Shown here: piece by piece, positions 38,151 to 47,105 of the stretch
Layout of the letters: each line of letters begins with the position of its first letter
Position numbering within the stretch: position 1 is the stretch's first letter
NCBI RefSeq assembly: GCF_046000175.1
Contig: NZ_JBEOMB010000047.1
Location: 1-64,000 of the forward strand
Direction of reading: 5' to 3'
Length of the DNA: 64,000 nt
Origin: Rhodoplanes sp046000175
Lineage (GTDB): Bacteria; Pseudomonadota; Alphaproteobacteria; Rhizobiales; Xanthobacteraceae
Made by a program: the position numbers and the translations under genes
Notes under the pieces: generated by a model
Seen by the model: only the letters and a program-made list of their open reading frames with translations
Told to the model about the DNA's origin: nothing
Database searches by the model: none

Positions 38151-39146
38151 ATGACCGCCGCGCAGAACCACGATCAGCAGGACGACGACCTTCGGGACGA
38201 CGACGGTCCGGGTGGGCTCGAGCACCTCGATCCCGCGGAGGCCGCCGACGGCGAGCGCAGCGTCGTGCTGTTCGGCGCGCCGCGCCGGGCGCCGCCGCTC
38301 ACCGGTGGCCTCTACGTGGTGGCGACGCCGATCGGTCATCTGGAGGACTTGTCGCTGCGCGCCCTGTTCACGCTGGCGGCCGCCGACCTGATTGCCTGCG
38401 AGGACACGCGGGTGACCCGCAAGCTGCTCTCCCGCTACGGCATCGCCCGGCCGCTGACCGCCTATCACGAGCACAACGCCGCCCAGGCGCGACCGAAGAT
38501 TTTTTCCCGGCTCGCCGCCGGCGAGGTGGTCGCGCTGGTGTCGGATGCCGGCACGCCGCTGGTCTCCGATCCGGGCTTCCGGCTGGTGCGCGAGGCGCGC
38601 GAGGCGGGATTCCCGGTCACCGCCGTGCCGGGGCCGTCGGCGGTGCTGACCGCGCTCGCCATCGCGGGCCTGCCGACCGACCGCTTCTTTTTCGAGGGTT
38701 TTCTCCCGGCCCGCGGTGGCCCGCGCCGCAGCCGGATCGCCGAGATCGAGAAAATTCCTGCGACCCTGGTGCTGTTCGAGACCGGCCCGCGGCTCGCCGA
38801 GGCGCTCGCCGATCTCGCCGAGAGGCTCGGACCCCGCGAGGCGGCGGTGTGCCGCGAGCTGACCAAGCTGCACGAGGAGGTGCGCCGTGGCGATCTCGCG
38901 ATGCTGGCGCAGGCCTACGCGGAGGGGGCCGAGACCCGCGGCGAGGTTGTTCTGGTGATCGGTCCGCCTGCGGCCGACGCGCCTGTCTCGGGCGCGGAGA
39001 TCGACGAGAAGCTCGCCGCGGCGATGCGCACCGCCTCGCTCAAGGACGCGGTCGCGGCCGTCGCGACGGCGACCGGCGAGCCGCGCCGCACCGTCTATCA
39101 GCGCGCGCTGGCGCTCGGCCGGGAGACACACGATGACGACGCGTGA
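38151..39146 (+). CDS. rsmI: RsmI, 16S rRNA C1402 2'-O-methyltransferase
   Basis: RsmI 2'-O-methylates C1402 of 16S rRNA in the decoding centre. The 331-aa protein has the tetrapyrrole-methylase fold: YVVATPIGHLEDLSLRAL, IACEDTRVTRKLL, VSDAGTPLVSDPGFRLV, VPGPSAVLTAL, FFFEGFLP. About 53 N-terminal residues, very acidic (DQQDDDLRDDDGP), precede the normal start of the family. The gene is divergent from the LpoA-like lipoprotein and overlaps yraN by 14 nt. Confidence 0.95.
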   Translation: MTAAQNHDQQDDDLRDDDGPGGLEHLDPAEAADGERSVVLFGAPRRAPPLTGGLYVVATPIGHLEDLSLRALFTLAAADLIACEDTRVTRKLLSRYGIARPLTAYHEHNAAQARPKIFSRLAAGEVVALVSDAGTPLVSDPGFRLVREAREAGFPVTAVPGPSAVLTALAIAGLPTDRFFFEGFLPARGGPRRSRIAEIEKIPATLVLFETGPRLAEALADLAERLGPREAAVCRELTKLHEEVRRGDLAMLAQAYAEGAETRGEVVLVIGPPAADAPVSGAEIDEKLAAAMRTASLKDAVAAVATATGEPRRTVYQRALALGRETHDDDA

Positions 39147-39756
39147 CGATGATGGTCCGCCCGACGTTCCACCGAAGCGCAAGCCGGTCCGCGCCGTGCC
39201 CAGCAGCGTCGGGCCGGCCGGCGGCCGCACCCTGAAGCGTCCCGGCGAGATCGGCCCCGGCGCGGCGCCGGTGCGGGCCGACGTCCCGTCGCGCTCGCCC
39301 TCGCCGCTGTCGCCGTCCGCGACGCGGCGGCCCGCCGTCGTGATCAGGACCGGGTCGTTCGACGAGCCGCCCGACGAGGCCCAAAAATCCCCGGCGCCGA
39401 AGCGTCAGGCGGCCCAGAAGCTCGGGCTGTCGGCGGAGAGCAAGGCGGCCGCGTTCCTGTGGGCCAAGGGCTACCGGATCATCGACCGGCGCTACAAGAC
39501 GCCGGTCGGCGAGATCGACATCGTGGCGCAGCGGAAGGGCACCGTGGTGTTCGTCGAGGTGAAGGCGCGTGCCTCGCTCGACGCCGCCGCCGAGTCGGTG
39601 TCGGTGCGCCAGCGCGGCCGTATCCTCGATGCGGCGAAGCATTGGCTCGCCGGCCACCCGCAAGTGAGCGGCCTGCCGCTGCGCTTCGACGTGATCCTGA
39701 TCGCGCCGGGCCACCTGCCGCAGCACCTCCCGGGCGCCTTCGACGCGAGCGAGTGA
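39133..39756 (+). CDS. yraN: YraN family (UPF0102) putative endonuclease
   Basis: The 207-aa protein ends in a YraN domain (about residues 92-205) with the PD-(D/E)xK-like nuclease motif GEIDIVAQ ... VVFVEVKAR. Function unproven; predicted Holliday-junction-resolvase fold. The family is normally about 120 residues, so the first 90, a Pro/Arg/Ser-rich disordered segment, are an unusual extension. They depend on the ATG at 39133, which overlaps rsmI by 14 nt. A later internal start cannot be excluded. Confidence 0.88.
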   Translation: MTTRDDDGPPDVPPKRKPVRAVPSSVGPAGGRTLKRPGEIGPGAAPVRADVPSRSPSPLSPSATRRPAVVIRTGSFDEPPDEAQKSPAPKRQAAQKLGLSAESKAAAFLWAKGYRIIDRRYKTPVGEIDIVAQRKGTVVFVEVKARASLDAAAESVSVRQRGRILDAAKHWLAGHPQVSGLPLRFDVILIAPGHLPQHLPGAFDASE

Positions 39757-39776
39757 GGGCGGCGGCAGGGAGGGGT

Positions 39777-39883
39777 GTCATTCCGGGGCGCAGCGAAGCT
39801 GCGAACCCGGAATCCAGCGGCAGCCTCGGTGGTCGGGGCTGGATTCCGGGTTCGCGGGCTGCGCCCGCGCCCCGGAATGACGG
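39777..39883. repeat. dispersed palindromic repeat, family A
   Basis: Outer ends are GTCATTCCGGGGC and GCCCCGGAATGAC, with inner arms ACCCGGAATCCAG and CTGGATTCCGGGT. It fills the space between the convergent yraN and chemoreceptor genes. Confidence 0.87.
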
Positions 39884-39886
39884 GGC

Positions 39887-41594
39887 TCACGCCGCGCGCG
39901 ACTGGCCGCCGGACGACGGCTGACCCGACAGCTGCTCCTGCCCGAGGCGCTCGAAGAAGTCCTGGATCGAGCCGGCGAGCGATTCGGTGTCGCGGGTGAG
40001 GCCGCCGATCTTGTCGAGCACGCCGGCGGCGGAGCGGCTGGTCTCGTCGATCGCCCCGGTGACGCCGGAGATGTTGCCGACCAGGCACGCGTTGCCGTGC
40101 GCCGCCATCTGGGCGCTCTGCGAGATCTCGCGCGAGGCGATGTCCTGCTGCTCGACCGCCGTGGCGATGGTGCTGGTCACCTCCGAGATCCGGCGCATGG
40201 CGGTGCCGATCTCGGCGACCGCGGTCGCGGCGCTGCGGGTCGAGGCCTGGATGGCGCCGACCTGCTCGGAGATCTCGGTCGTCGCCTTGGCGGTCTGGCC
40301 GGCGAGCGTCTTCACCTCCTGGGCGACGACGGCGAAGCCCCGCCTCGATGGTGGCGTTCAGCGCCAGCAGGTTGGTCTGCGCCGCGATCGCCTGGATCAG
40401 CTGGACGACGTCGCCGATCCGCACGCTCGCCGTGGCGAGCCCCTGGATCTCGCCGACCGACCGCTCGGTCCGCTCCGACGCATCGGCCACGATGGCGGTC
40501 GCCTGACCGACCTGGCGGCCGATCTCGCCGACCGAGCTGGACAGCTCCTCGGCGGCGGCCGCGACGGTCTGGATGCTGCCCGACGCCTGCTCGGTCGCCT
40601 GCGATGCCGCGGCGGCCTCGCGGGCGGCGTCGCCCGCCATGCCCGTGATGGTCTCGGCGGCGGTGCGCATCTGCGTGGCGTCGTTGGTCACCGACCTCAG
40701 GATGTGCTCGACCGACCCGCGGAACGCCTCGATCGCCTCCTGGATGCGCCGGTTGCGGCCGGCCACCGCCTCGCCCTGCGCCTTGACCGCGATGCCGAGC
40801 TCCTTGTTGCGGAGCATCGCCTTCTGGAACACGGCGACGGCGCGCGCGAGGGCGCCGATCTCGTCGCCACGCGCCAGATACGGAACCTCGTCCTTGTAGC
40901 GATCCTCGGCGACGGCCTCGATGGTGCGGGTCATGGTCGACAGCGGTCGCGCCACGGCGCGCCAGATCACCACCACGCCGGCGATGGCGCAGACGAGAGC
41001 GAGCACGGCGATCACGTCCTGAAGGATCTGGCTCGTCTTGGTGCTGGCCTCCAGCTCGCGGGCCTTGTCGGCACGGGCCGCATAGACCTTGGCGATCTCC
41101 TCGAGGTCCTTGTTGAGCGCCTGGCGGACCGACCGGTTGGCGTCGTTGTCGCCCCATTCGCGGCCCGCCGCCGGGGAGATCTCGTTGGCGCGCCGCACCA
41201 GCTCGGCGCGGAACTCGCGGAACTGCTGGACCCGCTTGGCGAGCGTCTCGAACTGCGCCCGATCGTCCGCCCGGACGATGTCGCGCCACTCCTTCATCAC
41301 GCCGTCGATGCGGTTGTTGAAGGCGAGCAGCCCGTCGCCGTAGCGTTTCACCACCTTGGGATCGGTCGACATGTAGATGCCGCGCGATTCCATCACCACG
41401 GCGTAGACGAGGCTGTTGACCCGCTCGATGTTGCGGGCGCCGCGGGCGGCGGCGTCCATCTCGGCGGCGAGCTCGGCCTGCAGCGAGGCGCTGCGGTTGC
41501 CGACGACCGCGAGCGCCAGAAGGGCGACACCGAGGATGGCGAAGATGGCGTAGAGCTTCGCTGCGATGGACACTCGCGAGAACGCGTGCAACAC
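39887..41594 (-). pseudogene. methyl-accepting chemotaxis protein, frameshifted in the signalling tip
   Basis: The reading frame from GTG 41594 encodes an N-terminal helix (about 13-33), a four-helix-bundle-type periplasmic sensor, a second helix (about 190-212), HAMP, and the start of the MCP signalling domain up to LLALNATIEA. There the frame changes. The rest, GFAVVAQEVKTLAGQ to the stop at 39887, continues in another frame. MCPs normally have eight residues (as in ARAGEAGK) at this junction. Here one extra G remains, so about 23 nt are missing near 40340. The deletion removes part of the CheA/CheW-contact hairpin and shifts the frame, so the gene is probably inactive unless this is a sequence error. 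Confidence 0.85.
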
Positions 41595-41690
41595 GGACCT
41601 GGCCTCCGGGAAGATTTAGGCGAACTGTCGCCATCCTCGCCACGGGCCGTTAAGTAACCGTTGTGCCACCTCCAGAATTGGTGCCTCGTC

Positions 41691-42635
41691 ATGAAATATC
41701 GCGTGGCCGTGCAGATGGATCCGATCGATCGGATCAATATTCGAGGCGACTCGACATTCGCCCTGCTGCTCGAAGCCCAGGCTCGCGGCCACGAGCTCGC
41801 CTACTACACACCAGAAAGACTTATACTTCGAGAGGGTGACGTTTTCGCTCGGACTAATCCATTGTCCGTAAGGGACGAGCCCGGCAACCACTTCACGCTC
41901 GGCGAGGAGCGCCGCGAGGCGCTGGCGTCCTACGACGTGATCCTGATGCGGCAGGATCCGCCCTTCGACCTCGGCTACATCACGGCGACCCATCTACTCG
42001 AGCGGCTGCATCCGAAGACCTTCGTGGTCAACGACCCGGCGCATGTGCGCAACGCCCCCGAGAAGGTGTTCGTCACCGAATTCCCGGACCTGATGCCGCC
42101 GACGCTGGTCACCCGCGACCGCGCCGAGATCCAGTCCTTCCGCGCCGAGCACGGCGACATCGTGATGAAGCCGCTCTACGGCCACGGCGGCGGCGCGGTG
42201 TTCCGGGTGACCACCGACGACCTCAATTTCGGCTCGCTCTACGACATGTTCTCGGTCACCTATCGCGAGCCGTGGGTGATCCAGAAGTTCCTCCCCGCGG
42301 TCGCCAAGGGCGACAAGCGCATCATCCTGGTCGACGGGGTGTTCGCCGGTGCCGTCAACCGGGTGCCGGCGGCCGACGACCTGCGCTCCAACATGGTGCG
42401 GGGCGGCGCCGCCCAGGCCACGGAACAGACCCCGCGCGAGCGGGAAATCTGCGAGCGCATCGGCCCGGCGCTGCGGGCGCGCGGCCTCCTGTTCGTCGGC
42501 ATCGACGTGATCGACGGCTACCTCACCGAGATCAACGTCACCTCGCCGACCGGCATCCGCGCCATCAAGAATCTCGGCGGCCCCGACATCGCCGCCCTGA
42601 TCTGGGACACGATCGGAAAGAAGCGGGGCGGGTAG
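41691..42635 (+). CDS. gshB: GshB, glutathione synthetase
   Basis: GshB joins gamma-glutamylcysteine and glycine using ATP. The 314-aa ATP-grasp protein shows QMDPIDRINIRGDSTFALLL at the N-terminus, RQDPPFDLGYITATHLLE, NDPAHVRNAPEKVF, VMKPLYGHGGGAVF and TEINVTSPTGIRAI, all family signatures. The ATG at 41691 gives the canonical MKYRVAVQMDPI start; an upstream in-frame start adds ten unrelated residues. The rsmI-yraN-gshB order is common in Hyphomicrobiales; here a chemoreceptor gene interrupts it. Confidence 0.97.
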   Translation: MKYRVAVQMDPIDRINIRGDSTFALLLEAQARGHELAYYTPERLILREGDVFARTNPLSVRDEPGNHFTLGEERREALASYDVILMRQDPPFDLGYITATHLLERLHPKTFVVNDPAHVRNAPEKVFVTEFPDLMPPTLVTRDRAEIQSFRAEHGDIVMKPLYGHGGGAVFRVTTDDLNFGSLYDMFSVTYREPWVIQKFLPAVAKGDKRIILVDGVFAGAVNRVPAADDLRSNMVRGGAAQATEQTPREREICERIGPALRARGLLFVGIDVIDGYLTEINVTSPTGIRAIKNLGGPDIAALIWDTIGKKRGG

Positions 42636-42656
42636 GGAGCGGCACCGTCGGGGCCT

Positions 42657-42798
42657 CGTGTCCCGGGCGCGGCGCGACGCGCGGTGACCCGGGACCCAGG
42701 GGCGACCATGTGAGGCCGTTACCGGGACGCCCGTCGTGTCGCGCCTTGTCCGGGGCACGCGGCCGAGCGCCGGTCGAGCGGTTGTGTGCCCCGGGCAC
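42657..42798. repeat. dispersed palindromic repeat, family C
   Basis: CGTGTCCCGGGC and GACCCGGGACCCAGGGG at the left and GTCCGGGGCAC at the right mark this degenerate copy, between the convergent gshB and a small gene. Related copies are at 46965 and 50791. Confidence 0.7.
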
Positions 42799-42812
42799 GC
42801 CGCCGCCGTCCC

Positions 42813-42995
42813 TCACCCCAGCGAGAACAGGTCCGGCTTGGCGGCGTCGCGGCCGTAGGGGAGGCGGTACCAGGCGCGCTCCGAGCCCTTCACGCTGTCG
42901 AGCAGGGTTTCGATGTCGCAGGCCGAGGCCTGCGCCTCCAGGCGGGCCTTGCGGGCCTGCTGCAATTCGAGCTGAAGCGTGCCGATGTCCACCAT
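42813..42995 (-). CDS. 60-aa protein of unknown function
   Basis: The small protein begins MVDIGTLQLELQQARKARLE, predicted helical or coiled-coil, and ends in KPDLFSLG. No family is recognised. Support comes from a GGAG Shine-Dalgarno about 9 nt before the ATG and a good sigma70-type promoter (TTTACG-N17-TATGAT) 31 nt upstream at 43026-43054. It stands alone between gshB and the TsdA-like gene. Confidence 0.6.
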   Translation of the reverse strand: MVDIGTLQLELQQARKARLEAQASACDIETLLDSVKGSERAWYRLPYGRDAAKPDLFSLG

Positions 42996-43025
42996 GTCCG
43001 GGCTCCGGGAGATGCGATCCCCGTC

Positions 43026-43054
43026 ATCATAATGTGCCCGATCTGTTCCGTAAA
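43026..43054 (-). promoter_or_regulatory. sigma70-type promoter of the 60-aa gene
   Basis: On the minus strand TTTACG and TATGAT are separated by exactly 17 nt in a locally AT-rich stretch. They lie 31 nt upstream of the ATG at 42995. Confidence 0.6.
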
Positions 43055-43133
43055 TGTTCTTTCTGCTCGATTTCGGGTTGTGTCGGGTTGTAGTCGGACT
43101 GGAATCGTTCTCGTCGGAGGGCGGCCGCCCCCT

Positions 43134-44141
43134 CTACCGGGGCGTCGGCGCTGCCTTCTCGGCCTTCAGCTTGTCGATCGCGGCGCGGATCGGGGCGAAC
43201 GGGCCGTACTTGTGCTGCTCGGCCGTGAAGCCGTCGGCATAGGGGCCGTAGGGCGTGTCGACCGGCTTCGACAGGAGATCGGGGAAATCCTTGTCGAGCC
43301 CGGCGCGCTGCGGCCTCGGCTGCGAGATCACGTAAGCGGCGATGTCCCAGGCGTCGGCGACCGCGAGCTGCGGGTCGAGATAGTCGGTGCCGTGCGGCAT
43401 GTTGAAGTGCAAGAAGTTGGCCGCCGTGATCAGGCGCGCCATGCCGGCGCCGTCGTTGAAGCTGTCCGGCCCCCACAGCGGCGGGATCATGTAGCCGAGA
43501 TCGGTGGTCGGCAGGCTGCGGCGGATGCCCTGGCCGTCGGTGCCGTGGCAGTCGAGGCAGGTCTTGGCGTAGAGCGCCTTGCCGCGCACCGGGTCGGCGG
43601 CGCGGTCGAGCTCCGGCATGGCGCCGGCGCCGAGCCCGGTCACCGGCTGGCCGGGCCGGTAGCCTTCCGACAGGAACTTCACATAGGCCACGAAGGCCGT
43701 CATCTCGGGAGAGTCCTTCGGCAGCGATCGGCCGTTCATGCTGCGGGTCATGCAGCCGTCGATGCGGTCCTCGATCGTCACCTCGGCACCGGCCCGGGCG
43801 CTGTATTGCGGGAATTTTTCGAACAGGCCGTAGATCGGCAGGCCGAACTTCTTGGTGCCGGCGTGCAGGTGGCAGTTGCCGCAGGCGAGGTTGTTGCCGG
43901 CGAAGCGCTTCGCCGGGTCGGCCACCTCCGGCCCGATATGCGCATAGGTGGCGGTGAAGAGGTCGCGACCGCGGCGCACCAGCCGGGCCGGCGAATCGTC
44001 GGGCAGGGCGCCGATCTCGGGCGCCGCGAGGATGCGGTCCGGCCCGGCCGGAGGTGCGGAGGGGGCAGCGGACTGGGCGAAGGCGAGCCCGGCCGCCGTG
44101 ACGGCGACGAGCGGCAGCGACAGCACGGCGAGACGGCGCAT
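43134..44141 (-). CDS. TsdA-like dihaem cytochrome c (putative thiosulfate dehydrogenase)
   Basis: The 335-aa periplasmic protein has a signal peptide (residues 1-22, cleavage near AFAQS) and two haem sites: CGNCH in NNLACGNCHLHAGTKKF and CLDCH in KTCLDCHGTDGQG. Between them IDGCMTRSMNGRSLP contains the free Cys found in TsdA, where it is an axial ligand of the active-site haem. TsdA oxidises thiosulfate to tetrathionate or runs in reverse. No sox genes or TsdB partner are adjacent, and the substrate is inferred. The ATG at 44141 follows a GGAG Shine-Dalgarno. The upstream extension to 44249 was rejected because it would precede the signal peptide. Confidence 0.82.
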   Translation of the reverse strand: MRRLAVLSLPLVAVTAAGLAFAQSAAPSAPPAGPDRILAAPEIGALPDDSPARLVRRGRDLFTATYAHIGPEVADPAKRFAGNNLACGNCHLHAGTKKFGLPIYGLFEKFPQYSARAGAEVTIEDRIDGCMTRSMNGRSLPKDSPEMTAFVAYVKFLSEGYRPGQPVTGLGAGAMPELDRAADPVRGKALYAKTCLDCHGTDGQGIRRSLPTTDLGYMIPPLWGPDSFNDGAGMARLITAANFLHFNMPHGTDYLDPQLAVADAWDIAAYVISQPRPQRAGLDKDFPDLLSKPVDTPYGPYADGFTAEQHKYGPFAPIRAAIDKLKAEKAAPTPR

Positions 44142-44243
44142 CGGGGGCTCCGGGGTCGACCGGCAGGGCCGGCGGTGCGCCAGTGTGGCCGATCCCGCCG
44201 ACGAATGCACCAGGTCCGGCGGCATTCGAGGATGACCCAGCGC

Positions 44244-44353
44244 CGTCATTCCGGGCCGCGTGCCGGAGGCGCGCGGACCCGGAATCCAGCCCGGGCTTCC
44301 GCACGTGTCGCTGGATTCCGGGTTCGCGCTTTCAGCGCGCCCCGGAATGACGG
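44244..44353. repeat. dispersed palindromic repeat, family A
   Basis: Outer ends are CGTCATTCCGGG and CCCCGGAATGACG, with inner arms ACCCGGAATCCAG and CTGGATTCCGGGT. It ends two bases from the antiporter stop codon and lies upstream of the TsdA-like gene. Confidence 0.87.
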
Positions 44354-44354
44354 G

Positions 44355-45971
44355 TCACAGCGGCGGCTCGTAGGCCTCCGACTTGCAAGCGATGCTCGCC
44401 TCCTCGAGGTCGAGCTCGCGCTCGATGCGGCGGCGCGACTCGTCGGTGATCTGGCCGTCGCGCTCCAGCTTGTGGAGATGCACGCGCTCCGCCTCGATCA
44501 GCTCCAGCCGCAGCTTCGCGCCGAGCTTGGCGGTGGCGAAGTCCTCGTCGTCGAGGCTGCGCGGCACCACCCGGGTGCGCTGCGCGTTGCGCGCCTCGAG
44601 CAGGGCCGAGACGTCCCCGTCGATCGTCAGCCCGTCGCGCCCGGCGATCGTCTCCAGCCGCGCATGGGCGGCGGCCGCGGCGGAGTGGCGGGCGCGCAGC
44701 TCCTGCTCGCGGATGACGCGGGCCTCGGCCGTGCCGACCGCGGCCAGCCCGAGCCAGCGCATGACGAGCGGCATCATCAGGCCCTGGCCGACCAGCGTGA
44801 TGACGATGACACCGAACGTCACCACCACGATGAAGTCGCGATACGGAAAGGGCGCACCGGACTGCAGGGTGAAGGGGAGCGCCAGCGCGGCGGCGAGCGA
44901 GACGACGCCGCGCACGCCGACGAAGGCGATCATGAACGGGCGCTGCCATTCCGGCGACGGGTCGCGGGTGCGCAACGAGGGGATCAGCCAGCGCGGCAGA
45001 TAGACGGCCGGGAACACCCAGACGAAGCGGGCGACGATGCAGATCGCCGTGGTGACCAGAATGCCCGCGGCGATCTCCGACAGCGAATGCGACTGGATGC
45101 GCTCGATCAGGGCGCGCGCCTGCATGCCGGTGATCAGGAAGATGAAGCCTTCCAGCAGATAGACGAACAGGTCCCAGAAGAAGACGCCCTGCAGGCGCGT
45201 CGCGGAGGAGATCAGGAGCGGCCCGTTCCAGCTCACATAGAGGCCGGCCGCGACGGTCGCGAGCACGCCGGAGCCGCCGAGATGCTCGGGAACCCAGTAG
45301 CAGAGATACGGCGTCATGATCGACAGCGTGATCTCGACCCGCGGGTCGCGCGCCCAGTGGCGCAGCCGCAGGCTGATCCAGCCGACCGCGATGCCCCAGA
45401 AAATCTCGCCGACCACGATGGCGCCGAAGGTGCCGGCGGCCTGCGGAAACGAGAACACGCCGGTGCTCACCGCGGCGACGGCGAACCGGTAGAGGATCAG
45501 CGCGGTGGCGTCGTTGGCGAGGCCCTCGCCCTCCAGCACGACGAGCACGCGCCGCGGCAGGCCGAGCCGGCGCGCGACGGCGAGTGGCGCCACCACGTCG
45601 GGCGGCGACACGATCGCGCCGAGCACGAAGGCGACCGGCCAGGGCAGGCCGATGATGTAGTGCGCGCCGGCCGCCACGGCGACCGTGGTGAAGACGACGC
45701 AGCCGAAGGCGAGCAGCGAGATCGAGCGCAGGTTGAAGCGGAACTCGCGCCAGCTCATGGCGACGCCGGCCAGGTAGATCAGCGGCGGCAGCACGACGAG
45801 CAGCACGAATTCGGGGGCGAGCTCGATGACCGGCAGGCCCGGCACGAAGGCGAGCGCGACGCCGGCGATCACCAGGATGATCGAGGGCGCGACGTTCAGC
45901 CGGCGGGCCAGCACGGCGACCGCGACGAGGACGGCGAGGAGGAGCAGGAAGGTCTGGATGATCGCGGTCAT
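44355..45971 (-). CDS. CPA1 family Na+/H+ antiporter
   Basis: The 538-aa inner-membrane protein has about 11-12 helices in the first 400 residues. It carries the NhaP/NHE-type ion-binding motif SPPDVVAPLAVARRL followed by VLEGEGLANDATALI, plus VGVRGVVSLAAALALP. The C-terminal 130 residues form a charged helical cytoplasmic domain. It probably exchanges Na+ or K+ for protons in pH and salt homeostasis; ion specificity cannot be read. It is a single gene. Confidence 0.9.
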   Translation of the reverse strand: MTAIIQTFLLLLAVLVAVAVLARRLNVAPSIILVIAGVALAFVPGLPVIELAPEFVLLVVLPPLIYLAGVAMSWREFRFNLRSISLLAFGCVVFTTVAVAAGAHYIIGLPWPVAFVLGAIVSPPDVVAPLAVARRLGLPRRVLVVLEGEGLANDATALILYRFAVAAVSTGVFSFPQAAGTFGAIVVGEIFWGIAVGWISLRLRHWARDPRVEITLSIMTPYLCYWVPEHLGGSGVLATVAAGLYVSWNGPLLISSATRLQGVFFWDLFVYLLEGFIFLITGMQARALIERIQSHSLSEIAAGILVTTAICIVARFVWVFPAVYLPRWLIPSLRTRDPSPEWQRPFMIAFVGVRGVVSLAAALALPFTLQSGAPFPYRDFIVVVTFGVIVITLVGQGLMMPLVMRWLGLAAVGTAEARVIREQELRARHSAAAAAHARLETIAGRDGLTIDGDVSALLEARNAQRTRVVPRSLDDEDFATAKLGAKLRLELIEAERVHLHKLERDGQITDESRRRIERELDLEEASIACKSEAYEPPL

Positions 45972-46066
45972 GGCGCGGGAAACTGATCGAGAATGTCGGC
46001 CCGTGCAAGGACGCGGCTGCGATCGGGCCCGAGCGCAAACCTGTGACGAGGCATAGGTCCCGGTTT

Positions 46067-46146
46067 CCGCTCGTCCCCGCGAAGGCGGGGACCCAGGGGC
46101 CGCCCGACATGTGGCGCTTGATCCCCGCTTGCGCGGGGATGAGCGG
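46067..46146. repeat. dispersed palindromic repeat, family D
   Basis: Two short hairpins, CCCCGCGAAGGCGGGG and CCCCGCTTGCGCGGGG, are enclosed by CCGCTCGTCC / GGATGAGCGG ends. The element lies between the divergent antiporter and mtgA genes, 42 nt before the mtgA start. Confidence 0.8.
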
Positions 46147-46188
46147 AGGGTGGGTCGAGTTCGGTGGAAATGACGCTAAGATGAGTCG

Positions 46189-46905
46189 ATGAGCCTTACG
46201 ATCGCACCGAGGCGCTGGCTCGCCCGTCCCGCCGGCTGGCGCGGCTGGCTGAAAGCCGCCGTCGTGGTCGTGCTGGTGCTTCTGCTGCTGCCCTATGTGC
46301 TGACGCCGCTCCTGCATGTCGGCCGGCCGGTGTCGACCCTGATGCTCGGGCGCTGGCTGACCGGGCAGCGGGTCGAGCGGGTGTGGATGCCGCTCGCCGA
46401 CATCGCGCCCGTGTTGCCCCGGACCGTGATCGTCGCCGAGGACGCGCGCTTCTGCGGGCATCGCGGCGTCGACCTCGCCGAGATCCGCGACGCCATCGAG
46501 GACGACGGACTCCTGGGGGCGCGCGGCGCCTCGACCTTGTCGCAGCAGCTCGCCAAGAACATCTTCCTGTGGCCGGGGCGCAGCTTCGTGCGCAAGATCC
46601 TGGAGGCGCCGCTGGCCGTGTGGATGGACCTGGTGCTGGGCAAGCGGCGCGTGATGGAGCTCTACCTCAACGTCGCCGAATGGGGACCGGACGGCGAGTT
46701 CGGCGCCGAGGCCGGGGCGCGGCGCGCCTTCGGCCGCTCCGCCCGCGACCTCACGCCCGGCCAGGCCGCCCTGATGGCCGCGATGCTGCCCGACCCGCAC
46801 CGGCGCAACGCCGGCAAGCCCGGCCCCGGCCTGCGCCGCCTCGCCGGCATCCACGAGCGCCGCGCCGCCAAGGCACGGGCGAGCTGCGTAGCGGCGCGGA
46901 GGTGA
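46189..46905 (+). CDS. mtgA: MtgA, monofunctional peptidoglycan glycosyltransferase
   Basis: MtgA polymerises lipid II glycan strands (GT51). The 238-aa protein has one N-terminal membrane anchor (about residues 23-42) and the GT51 motifs VAEDARFCGHRGVDL with catalytic Glu, GASTLSQQLAKNIFLW, RKILEAPLAVWMD, KRRVMELYLNVAEWG and LTPGQAALMAAMLPDP. The length is normal. From memory, rpmF often lies beside mtgA in Alphaproteobacteria; here about 4 kb with a TetR-controlled module separates them. Confidence 0.95.
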   Translation: MSLTIAPRRWLARPAGWRGWLKAAVVVVLVLLLLPYVLTPLLHVGRPVSTLMLGRWLTGQRVERVWMPLADIAPVLPRTVIVAEDARFCGHRGVDLAEIRDAIEDDGLLGARGASTLSQQLAKNIFLWPGRSFVRKILEAPLAVWMDLVLGKRRVMELYLNVAEWGPDGEFGAEAGARRAFGRSARDLTPGQAALMAAMLPDPHRRNAGKPGPGLRRLAGIHERRAAKARASCVAARR

Positions 46906-46964
46906 GGCGCGAGGCGTCGGCGGCGCATCGGCAGGGATGACGACGCTCGCCCGGTATCCGGTCG

Positions 46965-47100
46965 CGTGCCCCGGACAAGGGGCGGCAGGCTGCAGGCCTG
47001 ACGCGCCGCAGAGCCGGGGCCCAGGGCGGCACGACGGGCGCTCCTCCTGATCGCCCCTGGGTCCCGGTTCGCGGCGCGATGCGCCGCGCCCGGGACACGA
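46965..47100. repeat. family C repeat, left boundary of the TetR/cyclase module
   Basis: This imperfect palindrome starts GTGCCCCGGAC and ends GCGCCCGGGACACGA. Its 25-nt segment 46994-47018, containing CTGACGCGCCGCAGAGCC, recurs exactly and inverted at 50915-50939. It lies between mtgA and the TetR gene. Confidence 0.85.
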
Positions 47101-47105
47101 GGCCT

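Noticed and set aside
43134..44141. SoxA or part of a sox thiosulfate-oxidation cluster
   Set aside because: The protein has TsdA-type spacing of haem sites and the GCMTRSMNG motif, and no soxX, Y, Z or B genes are adjacent.
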